From positions 1 through 8,682 of the forward strand of contig PKWK01000262.1 of the NCBI GenBank assembly GCA_003133205.1: a stretch of 8,682 bases of DNA. Direction: 5' to 3'. This DNA comes from Granulicella sp. (GTDB taxonomy: Bacteria > Acidobacteriota > Terriglobia > Terriglobales > Acidobacteriaceae). Position 1 is the first letter of the stretch. Every line of letters starts with the position of its first letter. A program made the position numbers and the translations under genes. Below, in pieces: positions 1 to 5,489 of the stretch. Below the pieces are notes generated by a model. That model did no database searches and had not been told where the DNA came from. It worked only from the letters and a program-made list of their open reading frames with translations.

Positions 1-957
1 CAAGTAAATACCCCTAATCCGCAATGGACCTTTGCCGTGCTCTACGATGGCTTTCTCGCCGGTTTCGCGACCACGGGTGATCCACGCTATCGCGAAGCCG
101 TGCTGCGGTTTGCCGAGCAGCAGCACTGGAAGCTGCTGAACGATCGCTTCCCACATGCCGATGATATGGCGCTCGGCCAGGCTTACCTCGACCTCTATCT
201 CTCCGATCCACCGGCTCAGCGCAAACCAGAGCGGATCGCTTACACCAAGGCCGTGCTCGACAAGTTGATCGTGCGGCCTGACGATCCCAACAAGGATTTG
301 TGGTGGTGGTGCGACGCCCTTTTCATGGCACCACCCGTTCTTGCACGCATGTACGTCGCGACGGGCGATCACAAGTATCTCGACTTCATGGATCGCGAGT
401 GGGACACGACCACGCTGCACCTGTACGACCCCACCGAACATTTCTACTTCCGCGACAGCCGCTTTTTTACGCAGAAGCAGGACAACGGCCGCAAGCTGTT
501 TTGGGCGCGCGGCAATGGCTGGGTAATGGGTGCGCTGGTGAAGATTCTCGAAGCTCTGCCGGCCAACGATCCCGCGCGCCCGAAGTACGTCCAGAAGTTG
601 CGCGAGATGTCCGCCGCCGTCGCCGCTATCCAGGGTCCTGACGGTCTCTGGCGCTCTGGCTTGCTCGATCCAGCGTCCTACGACCTGCCCGAGATCTCCG
701 GGTCGGCGTTCTTTACCTATGGCATCGCCTACGGAATCAATCAGCATATCCTCGACCGTAAGCAGTATTTGCCGGTGGTCGAGCGGGCCTGGGCGGGCAT
801 CCTGACGCATGTCTATGCGGACGGGCGTCTCGGCTCGATCCAGCCCATCGATGGTCAGCCGGGCAAGTTCAAGCCCTCAGCCAGCTACGTCTACGGTGTC
901 GGCGGGTTTTTGCTTGCAGGGTCCGAACTCGACCGCCTGGCTCGTGCGAAGCCCTGA
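1..957 (+). CDS. GH88/GH105-type unsaturated uronyl hydrolase, 5'-truncated by the window edge
   Basis: The reading frame is open from base 1 (QVNTPNPQWTFAVLYDG...) to the TGA at 955-957, so the true start lies outside the window and the GTG at 37 is an internal Val. About 318 residues are visible; family members are usually about 350-400. Conserved family features are HADDMALGQAYLDL (nt ~154-195), WWWCDALFMAPPVL (nt ~301-342; the Asp at 313-315 is the likely general acid by analogy with YteR-type enzymes), FYFRDSRFF, and FWARGNGW (nt ~499-522), which is close to a signature for this clan. Known members hydrate the 4,5-unsaturated uronic acid left at the non-reducing end by polysaccharide lyases, releasing a 4-deoxy-5-keto-uronate. 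The gene converges with a lyase operon only 14 bp away, which supports a role in polyuronate breakdown. Whether the partner sugar is rhamnose (YesR/YteR-like), glucuronate or something else cannot be read here. The N-terminal export signal, if any, is not visible. Confidence 0.9.
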   Translation, partial: QVNTPNPQWTFAVLYDGFLAGFATTGDPRYREAVLRFAEQQHWKLLNDRFPHADDMALGQAYLDLYLSDPPAQRKPERIAYTKAVLDKLIVRPDDPNKDLWWWCDALFMAPPVLARMYVATGDHKYLDFMDREWDTTTLHLYDPTEHFYFRDSRFFTQKQDNGRKLFWARGNGWVMGALVKILEALPANDPARPKYVQKLREMSAAVAAIQGPDGLWRSGLLDPASYDLPEISGSAFFTYGIAYGINQHILDRKQYLPVVERAWAGILTHVYADGRLGSIQPIDGQPGKFKPSASYVYGVGGFLLAGSELDRLARAKP

Positions 958-971
958 CGGCCTAGAGTTGA

Positions 972-2204
972 TCAGCCCCGCAGCACGGGGTCCATCCACA
1001 GCAGAGGCTGGCGGATGGGCATGTTGCGAATGACCTCGGGAACCTTGGGATCAGGGTCGAGGCTACGCCACACAGCCACATACTCCAGCCGCTGCAGCGC
1101 TTCACCCGCAAACAGCAGGCTTGGGCGGCGCGCAGGCAGATCGTCGAAATACTCCACGTCCTTCGCGAATGGCCACTTCGACTTGTCCGCGATGTACGGA
1201 AACACGAACGCTATGGCGTCCGCTACGCCCTTGCCGTTCGGTCCTTTGAACCGCCAGAGATCGTCCTGTTGCGTAGACAGCGACTGGCAGATGCCGCTCA
1301 GTACGTCGGTGTCGAACAGGCTATAGCTGTACGGCTTGGTCCGCGCAAGTTCCAGCGGCAGGCTTCCATCCTTGGCGATCTGGTCGGGAACGATCGCCGT
1401 CTTGAAGCGGTCCCTGCACAGCGTGGTCAGATCGGCGCGATGTGCGAACTGCGAGAATTCCGCGGCCTGCAGCACCCAGCAGGTTCCGTGATTGTTTTTC
1501 GCCGCCTCCTCATCCTTGCCGTTTTGCGATGTCGCCATCCAGTCCACGTAAGCTGCGAACCACTCGCGAATCGCCTGCACGTCTGCGGCGCTGATGCCGC
1601 CGGCTGCTTCCAGCACGCGGAGCGTACGAACCACCTCTACCAGGTGCAGCGTGTCGATGATGCCGGTCCCGCGCCCTTTGGATACGCCGAAGATTGCCTG
1701 CGCGTACTCCAGGTTCGCATTCATCTTGGTCGCCGGATCGACGAACCACGCGTGCAGATGCTTGATGAAGTGCGCAGAGTATCGCTTGTCTTTGGTCAGC
1801 CGCCACGCCGCGCCCAGCGCGGGTGCCATCACGCTCAGCCGGATCAGCGCCTCGCGATTGTCGTTGAAGTTAGCCGGGTTCGAGAACCCGTCACGGCGAA
1901 TGTACGGGCCGCCCGGATTCTTCGGATCGGGCCACCAGTAATCTCCCTCGGAGAAATAATCGTGAGGGCCTCCCTGGGTACGGTCGCTGTGGGCTGAGGT
2001 CACCGTGACCGGTTGCTCGGCAAGATATCGCTGAGCGGCGCTTAGGATGCGCGTGCGATCGACCTTCGCTACCATCGCGTAACCGTCGTTAGGTGTCGGC
2101 GCGGCCCACGCTGGTCCGACCGCAAGCACTCCGGCGGCTCCGGCCATTCCGGTCACGAACGACCGGCGGCTCATTTGGGTCCCGATCATGCTCTCTATAT
2201 TCAT
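972..2204 (-). CDS. Tat-exported alginate_lyase-family (PF05426; PL38/PL5-like) polysaccharide lyase
   Basis: This 410-residue protein is probably a polyuronate lyase with an alpha-toroid fold that cleaves by beta-elimination. The N-terminus carries a twin-arginine leader: MSRRSFVTG (residues 11-19), then a hydrophobic Ala/Gly/Val stretch and a likely cleavage site after AWA (about residue 34). Family motifs are YWWPDPKNP with PYIRRDG (residues 89-106), MNANLEYAQA (161-170), the catalytic-type NNHG (237-240), and LELARTKPYSYSLFD (284-298), where Arg288 and Tyr292/Tyr294 fit the Arg and Tyr of this fold. His239 to Tyr294 is 55 residues, close to the His-Tyr spacing of A1-III-type enzymes. The ATG at 2204 is chosen because AAAGG lies 7 nt upstream; Met11 (2174) would also keep the Tat motif. 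It overlaps the paralogous upstream gene by ATGA, so translation is probably coupled. Substrate is uncertain: PF05426 relatives include alginate and glucuronan lyases. Confidence 0.88.
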   Translation of the reverse strand: MNIESMIGTQMSRRSFVTGMAGAAGVLAVGPAWAAPTPNDGYAMVAKVDRTRILSAAQRYLAEQPVTVTSAHSDRTQGGPHDYFSEGDYWWPDPKNPGGPYIRRDGFSNPANFNDNREALIRLSVMAPALGAAWRLTKDKRYSAHFIKHLHAWFVDPATKMNANLEYAQAIFGVSKGRGTGIIDTLHLVEVVRTLRVLEAAGGISAADVQAIREWFAAYVDWMATSQNGKDEEAAKNNHGTCWVLQAAEFSQFAHRADLTTLCRDRFKTAIVPDQIAKDGSLPLELARTKPYSYSLFDTDVLSGICQSLSTQQDDLWRFKGPNGKGVADAIAFVFPYIADKSKWPFAKDVEYFDDLPARRPSLLFAGEALQRLEYVAVWRSLDPDPKVPEVIRNMPIRQPLLWMDPVLRG

Positions 2205-3442
2205 CGTCCCGCCTTTTGTATTGCTGCAAACTCCCGCTGCAGGAGCGCTGTCTTCAGGTCGGTGCTTTGGACCTTGAGCGCTGCAGCCTCGTATTTTTCG
2301 CTGTTGTAGTGCACCGCCGCCATCAGCAGATAGTCATGCAGTGCGGTGGGCGACACTCCGTCGAGGTCCTCGTGTTCCCACTTCTTCTCTTTCGCTGCGA
2401 ACGGCAATAAGTAATCGAGTGCTGCGCGTATCGACCCCCCTTCGGGCGCCTTGTAGTTCCACAGATAGACGTTCCCCGTCTGCGCTTCGGTCGCCAGCTT
2501 CATCAGAGCCTCGATGTCGAAGACACAGTAGTGGAACGAGCGGGTCCGCGCCTCTTCCGCCGGCAGTTGTCTCTGCGCCGCGATCCGCTTGGTCTTCGCC
2601 GTCTCCGCGAGATTCCGCGCAAACTCCGTTTTTCCGAGATTCAGCGTAATCCCCTCGGCCTGCACGTCGTACCAGCTTCCGTGGTTGTTCTTGGCTGCCG
2701 CCTCGTGCTTGCCGTTGTCACTTGTCGTGAGCCAGTTGAAGTACGTCTCGAACCAGGCGTGCAGGGCAGCGCTATTGGAGGCGTTCCAACTGCTCGAATC
2801 CGTTAGCAACGCCAGCGCATCCACGACTTCTGCGAATTTGCAGGCGTCCAGGATTCCGGCTCCACGGCCGTCGTACACGCCCAGGACTGCCTGTGCATAG
2901 CTGAGGTTGGGATTCATCCGTGTTGCGGGGTTCAGAAACCAGACCTGCAACTGCTCTGTCGCGCGCCTCGCGTACGCCTCGTCGCGGGTTAGGAAGTATC
3001 CCAGCGCCAGCGCGTGAACATTTTCCTCCATCCGGGTGAGGTTCGCGTGGTCATGCACGGCAGTGGCTTCGGGATTGTGCTCCCCATCTTTGCGTATATA
3101 CGGCAGATGATTCGGGGTCGCCGGGTTCGGCCACCAATAGGGCGCCAGGCTCATATAGTCGTGCTTGTTCCCGCTGGGTGGGGTGACCTGTTTATCCATC
3201 ACCGAAACCAGTGGCGCTTTCATCGCTTTATCCGCCTCGACGCGTACTTGGCGCAGGATCGCAGGGTCTGCCTGCTGCCGCAGATTCTCCAGCAAGGCGG
3301 CATCTGTGAGGATGGTCTTCGGTGGCATTGTCCGAATAGCTGGCCCTTGCGCGCCTGCGACCGGAGGCAGAACTCCGGCGGCGAGGATTGCTACAAACAC
3401 CGCTACACGTCTACATTTCGACAGTAAGTTCAAAGATCGCAT
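2201..3442 (-). CDS. Sec-exported alginate_lyase-family (PF05426; PL38/PL5-like) polysaccharide lyase
   Basis: This 413-residue protein is a paralogue of the gene downstream. Its N-terminus is a Sec-type signal: basic MRSLNLLSKCRR, a hydrophobic core VAVFVAILAAGVLPPV, and a likely cleavage after AGA (residue 31). The same ordered motifs are present: HDYMSLAPYWWPNP (94-107), PYIRKDGEHNPEA (114-126), MNPNLSYAQAVLGVYDGRGAGI (176-197), KNNHGSW (251-257; Asn253 and His254 are catalytic-type), and EARTRSFHYCVFDIEAL (297-313; Arg299 and Tyr305). Known relatives cleave alginate or glucuronan by beta-elimination. The start at 3442 is supported by GAGGG at 3449-3453, 6 nt upstream. It is the first gene of a two-gene operon. 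The divergent neighbour is a dead PL7 lyase, so this locus once had three lyases of two folds. I am confident of the family and less so of the substrate. Confidence 0.9.
   Translation of the reverse strand: MRSLNLLSKCRRVAVFVAILAAGVLPPVAGAQGPAIRTMPPKTILTDAALLENLRQQADPAILRQVRVEADKAMKAPLVSVMDKQVTPPSGNKHDYMSLAPYWWPNPATPNHLPYIRKDGEHNPEATAVHDHANLTRMEENVHALALGYFLTRDEAYARRATEQLQVWFLNPATRMNPNLSYAQAVLGVYDGRGAGILDACKFAEVVDALALLTDSSSWNASNSAALHAWFETYFNWLTTSDNGKHEAAAKNNHGSWYDVQAEGITLNLGKTEFARNLAETAKTKRIAAQRQLPAEEARTRSFHYCVFDIEALMKLATEAQTGNVYLWNYKAPEGGSIRAALDYLLPFAAKEKKWEHEDLDGVSPTALHDYLLMAAVHYNSEKYEAAALKVQSTDLKTALLQREFAAIQKAGR
2212..2216 (-). promoter_or_regulatory. Ribosome binding site of the Tat-type lyase gene
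   Basis: On the minus strand AAAGG is followed by a 7-nt spacer and ATG (2204-2202). It sits inside the last codons of the upstream lyase and decides for Met1 over the internal Met6 and Met11. Confidence 0.6.
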
Positions 3443-3448
3443 TATCTA

Positions 3449-3453
3449 CCCTC
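3449..3453 (-). promoter_or_regulatory. Ribosome binding site of the Sec-type lyase gene
   Basis: On the minus strand GAGGG is followed by the 6-nt spacer TAGATA and ATG (3442-3440), a good Shine-Dalgarno arrangement that supports the chosen start. Confidence 0.65.
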
Positions 3454-3457
3454 AATC

Positions 3458-3487
3458 TTTCTAATCGCTGCTTCCTACGATGGTCAA
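3458..3487 (-). promoter_or_regulatory. Possible sigma70-type promoter of the lyase operon
   Basis: On the minus strand TTGACC (3487-3482, 5 of 6 to the -35 consensus) is followed after 18 bp by TAGAAA (3463-3458, 4 of 6 to the -10). The -10 ends only 15 nt before the ATG, so the 5' leader would be about 8 nt and would cut close to the Shine-Dalgarno. This spacing makes the call tentative. Confidence 0.28.
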
Positions 3488-3608
3488 GCAGAGACCCCTT
3501 CCTCACAGTCTCCATCCTGTGCGATGAACGGAAAGCGGTGGCCCTGAGGCCGCCGCCTGTTTCAAACGGGTTGAGAGTTACTGGGGTTTGGTGGCAAAGA
3601 CTCCATAG

Positions 3609-4220
3609 GAGAGCTGCGGCCACAGAGGAGCAGCCGAGCCTAGGATCTGGACAACATCGCCTGAGCCGGAAAACAGCAACCCAAGCGGTACCAGGGCTGT
3701 CGATCTGCAGCACACGAGGCAGGTTGGTATTGGTGCCATTTGCGGAGGTGCTTGCGCCAGTTACAGCAACGGCAGCGACTGGGACAGCACCATCGGTGGT
3801 ACCCTCACTGCAAGCTGTTTCGTCAATGCAACCTCGGTGGATACGAAGGAGGCTACGATCGGACAGATCCATGACCAGAATCAACCCTTCGTGCTGCTGC
3901 AATACCTTCCCGCCTCAAACTCCGTTGCTGTCAGTATTCTTACCACCAACACCACGAACAGCGGCTCAACGTCGACAACCATGGCTACCGGAATCAGCCT
4001 GGGCACAACCATCAACTACTCTCTGAAGTTCTCCGGCAGCATCGTCACGGTCACCGTAAACGGCAATACGCAGAGCTTTCCGGTAGACAGTTCCTGGACC
4101 GGTTCGGGCAATGGCGTGTACTTCAAGCTCGGAGCCTACAGCGGCGCTCCAAATACCGGGAATCCCGCCGGAGACGAAACCCAGGTCACGTTCTCCTCCT
4201 TCTCGGTCACTCACCCCTGA
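3609..4220 (+). pseudogene. Decayed PL7 (alginate_lyase2, PF08787) alginate lyase, C-terminal half only
   Basis: From about 3768 the frame reads as the C-terminal part of a PL7 jelly-roll lyase: GGTLTASCFVNA, then the active-site strand IGQIHDQN (His codon 3870-3872), INYSLKFSGSIVTVTVNG, and GVYFKLGAYSG (nt ~4113-4145), matching the YFKxGxY signature, and it ends in FSSFSVTHP with TGA at 4218-4220. Intact catalytic domains have about 220-250 residues and carry an Arg-rich RxELR strand before QIH. No such strand is visible in any plus frame upstream. The frame is open only from 3609, after a TAG at 3606-3608, and has no ATG, GTG or TTG before the GTG at 3837, which already lies inside the domain. 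No export signal is present. I read it as a 5'-deleted remnant. A 127-residue product from GTG 3837 would lack half the substrate cleft. Confidence 0.75.
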
Positions 4221-4441
4221 TCGCAAGGGCTCCGGTTCGGGAGGGATGGGTCGTCTGAAACTCAAGTTGATATGGTCTTCTGTCCGACATACACGCCGAA
4301 AAATGTTTAGCATAAGGGCTGGAAGCCGTACGGATACTTGGCGCCGCACCGGTAGGGCAGTCTATCCGGTACCGGCGAGTTCTGCAACGATAGGCGGGTG
4401 CGTGGAACATCCAGCGCACTTCGAAGGATTGGATCGGCTCA
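4221..4441. other. Intergenic region upstream of the PAS fragment, with an imperfect hairpin
   Basis: No coding sequence is recognised here. At 4348-4370 ACCGGTAG and CTATCCGGT can pair with a single bulged T around a 6-nt loop (GGCAGT). The overlapping palindrome CCGGTACCGG (4366-4375) offers a competing pairing. No run of T follows, so it does not look like an intrinsic terminator. A weak TTGATA/TACACG promoter-like pair (4267-4272 and 4290-4295, 17 bp apart) is also present but unconvincing. Confidence 0.3.
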
Positions 4442-4888
4442 ATGTCGCTACTTGATCCATCGGAATTCGAGAAATCGGCGTTGCCTGAGGATGTTCAGGC
4501 GATGTTTGAGCAATTCGCGTCGGAGACCTTGTTCGACCTTTCTCCCGACGCGATTCTGGTCACGGACGCAGAGGGCATCATTCGGGCCGCAAACCCGCGC
4601 ACTGCGGAACTGTTCGGCTACCCTCTGGCTGAGTTGATCGGCTTGCCGGTCGAGAGCCTCGTTCCCGAGCGATTCCGCGGACGCCACCCCAGCCATGAGC
4701 GAGATAGGGGAGTAGCGCCAGGACTCGAGGTCGAGAAGAGCGAGCAGCTTGTTGGCCGTGAAATCGTTGAGCTTTTCGGGCAGGTTGCGCAGGCGGCCGA
4801 CGAGTTGCAGATACTCGAGGGCGGAGAGGTGGGTATAGACGTGTGCCTCCTCTGGGACATAGCCAAAGGCGGCGCGATAAGCCTTTAG
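4442..4888 (+). pseudogene. PAS-domain sensor protein fragment with a foreign out-of-family tail
   Basis: The 148-residue frame starts MSLLDPSEFEKS and enters a typical PAS domain at about residue 28: LFDLSPDAILVTDAEGIIRAAN, AELFGYPLAELIG, and ESLVPERFRGRHPSH (to residue 85). PAS proteins of this type normally go on through the rest of the domain into a GGDEF, kinase or other output module. Here the match ends at residue 85-87 (nt 4694-4702). The remaining ~60 residues are the antisense reading of an ABC ATPase remnant on the other strand and end at TAG 4886-4888. The gene has therefore lost the second half of its PAS domain and all output domains. No strong Shine-Dalgarno precedes ATG 4442 (GAAGGA lies 13 nt upstream, GGAT 7 nt upstream). 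A product might still be made, but sensing and signalling are unlikely. Confidence 0.7.
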
Positions 4889-5092
4889 ATTGTTACGGAT
4901 GCTCCCGCCTTCAAAAAGAACCTGGCCGCTATCGGCCTCGAGGAGACCGGTAATGATCTTGACGGTGGTCGACTTGCCCTAGCCATTCGGGCCGACGTAG
5001 CCGACAATTTCGCCGGGGCGGAGGCGGAAGCTGACGTTTTCGATGGCGGGAAGACGGCGGTAGCTCTTGCAGAGGGCTTTGACCTCGAGCAC
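4700..5092 (-). pseudogene. ABC transporter ATP-binding protein remnant: nonsense codon in Walker A and 3' deletion
   Basis: On the minus strand, GTG at 5092 (GAGGTG upstream, 5-nt spacer) opens a frame reading VLEVKALCKSYRRLPAIENV, then LRPGEIVGYVGPNG, then TAG (4981-4979), then GKSTTVKIITGLLEADSG. Past the stop the frame is intact and family-like: AFGYVPEEAHVYTHLSALEY (Q-loop region, residues ~75-94), LRNLPEKL, LLDLESWRYSPIS. Homology then ends at about residue 131, just before where the ABC signature, Walker B and switch His should follow. The TAG replaces the variable residue of GPNGxGKST, often Ser (TCG), so one base change explains it. Both the stop and the loss of about half the domain make it non-functional. 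It resembles ATPases of ABC-2/NatA-type exporters. Its divergent neighbour is a PadR regulator, a common pairing for such exporters. Confidence 0.85.
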
Positions 5093-5109
5093 GGTGACAC
5101 CTCACATCC

Positions 5110-5158
5110 CCTATGTAGCATTCAGAATAGGGGGTCGTCAAGTAGCGTGCTACATAGG
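5110..5158. promoter_or_regulatory. Candidate PadR operator: perfect 11-bp inverted repeat with nested dyads
   Basis: CCTATGTAGCA (5110-5120) and TGCTACATAGG (5148-5158) are perfect reverse complements 27 bp apart. The arms carry ATGT (5113-5116) and ACAT (5152-5155), the half-site tetramers reported for several PadR-family operators, although the classical spacing is about 8 bp. Inside lie a second dyad, CCCCTAT (5108-5114) with ATAGGGG (5127-5133), and a third, GTAGC (5142-5146) with GCTAC (5149-5153). The left arm covers the candidate -10 of the ATPase remnant and the right arm abuts the -10 of the PadR gene, so binding would fit autoregulation and control of the divergent gene. Confidence 0.55.
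5112..5141 (-). promoter_or_regulatory. Putative divergent promoter of the ABC ATPase remnant
   Basis: On the minus strand TTGACG (5141-5136, 5 of 6) is followed after 18 bp by TACATA (5117-5112, only 3 of 6). Its -35 occupies nearly the same bases as the -35 assigned to the PadR gene on the other strand, so the two promoters would compete. The -10 lies within the left arm of the inverted repeat. Confidence 0.3.
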
Positions 5159-5164
5159 TATACT
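5135..5164 (+). promoter_or_regulatory. Putative promoter of the PadR gene
   Basis: TCGTCA (5135-5140, 4 of 6 to the -35) and TATACT (5159-5164, 5 of 6 to the -10) are separated by 18 bp. The -10 ends 7 nt before the ATG at 5172, which would put the transcript start at or next to the start codon and leave no room for a ribosome binding site. Confidence 0.4.
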
Positions 5165-5171
5165 CTGCGCC

Positions 5172-5489
5172 ATGGCAACCGAGACGAAGCTCTCGCATAC
5201 GGCGGCAATGATCCTGCAGGCGGTCAACGCGGGCTATGTCTACGGGTTCAGCGTGATGGAGATGACGGGATTGCCGAGTGGAACGGTGTATCCCGCGATG
5301 CGACGGCTGGAGCGCGACGAACTGATCCGATCGCACTGGGAACAGCAGTCGATCGCCGATGCCGAGCAGAGACCGCCGAGGAAGTATTACAAACTGACCC
5401 GGGCAGGAAAATTGACGCTCGAGGCATCGCGGCGGCGGTACCCGCTGCTGGCGAAGCTGATTCCGTCGGAGGAGGTGGAAGCGCTATGA
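5172..5489 (+). CDS. PadR-family transcriptional regulator
   Basis: This 105-residue protein has the PadR winged-helix layout: LSHTAAMILQAVNAGYVYGFSVMEMTGLPSGTVYPAMRRLERDELI for helices 1-3, then a wing containing RPPRKYYKLTRAGKLTL. The GTVYPAMRRLE recognition-helix motif and the (R/K)xYxLTxxG wing motif are strong markers, and the length fits small PadR proteins (about 100-110 residues). These are normally dimeric repressors released by ligand or stress signals. I chose ATG 5172 because the family domain begins a few residues later; upstream in-frame TTG codons lie before the promoter and overlap the divergent gene. No Shine-Dalgarno precedes it (see the leaderless finding). It overlaps the next gene by ATGA (5486-5489), so the two are probably co-translated. 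The likely operator is the inverted repeat just upstream. Its divergent ABC target is dead, so its remaining target may be its own operon. Confidence 0.9.
   Translation: MATETKLSHTAAMILQAVNAGYVYGFSVMEMTGLPSGTVYPAMRRLERDELIRSHWEQQSIADAEQRPPRKYYKLTRAGKLTLEASRRRYPLLAKLIPSEEVEAL
5468..5475 (+). promoter_or_regulatory. Ribosome binding site of the MacB-core/zinc-ribbon protein gene
   Basis: GGAGGAGG ends 10 nt before ATG 5486, inside the last codons of the PadR gene. It supports that start over the longer open frame, which extends back to 5147 on the plus strand and only shadows the PadR gene. Confidence 0.5.

Larger units (their letters stand above)
3443..3767. other. Non-coding or decayed stretch between the lyase operon and the PL7 remnant
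   Basis: Apart from the lyase operon's start signals, I find no gene here on either strand. The frame that later encodes the PL7 remnant carries a readable stretch (YWGLVAKTP, 3579-3605) that ends in TAG at 3606. I do not recognise it, and it may be chance or eroded coding sequence. The open frames on both strands across this stretch give Arg- and Ser-rich or otherwise unstructured translations with no family motif. Confidence 0.5.

Noticed and set aside
976..990. CCCCG-CAGCA-CGGGG hairpin at the convergent ends of the GH105 and lyase genes, as a terminator
   Set aside because: The stem is only 5 bp, it lies inside the lyase coding sequence, and neither side has a T tract.
1269..1997. A 242-codon plus-strand open frame opposite the Tat-type lyase
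   Set aside because: It lies wholly antisense to a gene with clear family motifs, and its translation shows no recognisable domain; it is a by-product of GC-rich codon use.
3411..3902. A 163-codon minus-strand open frame across the gap upstream of the lyase operon
   Set aside because: It overlaps the lyase start and is antisense to the conserved PL7 QIH region; the translation has no family features.
3388..4026. A 212-codon plus-strand open frame possibly holding the missing PL7 N-terminus in another frame
   Set aside because: I searched all three plus frames for the RxELR strand and for typical N-terminal PL7 strands and found none. The translation is low-complexity Arg/Ser/Ala-rich.
5067..5171. 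An upstream TTG start that would extend the PadR protein by 35 residues
   Set aside because: It would start inside the divergent ATPase gene and upstream of the promoter, and the added residues do not resemble the family.
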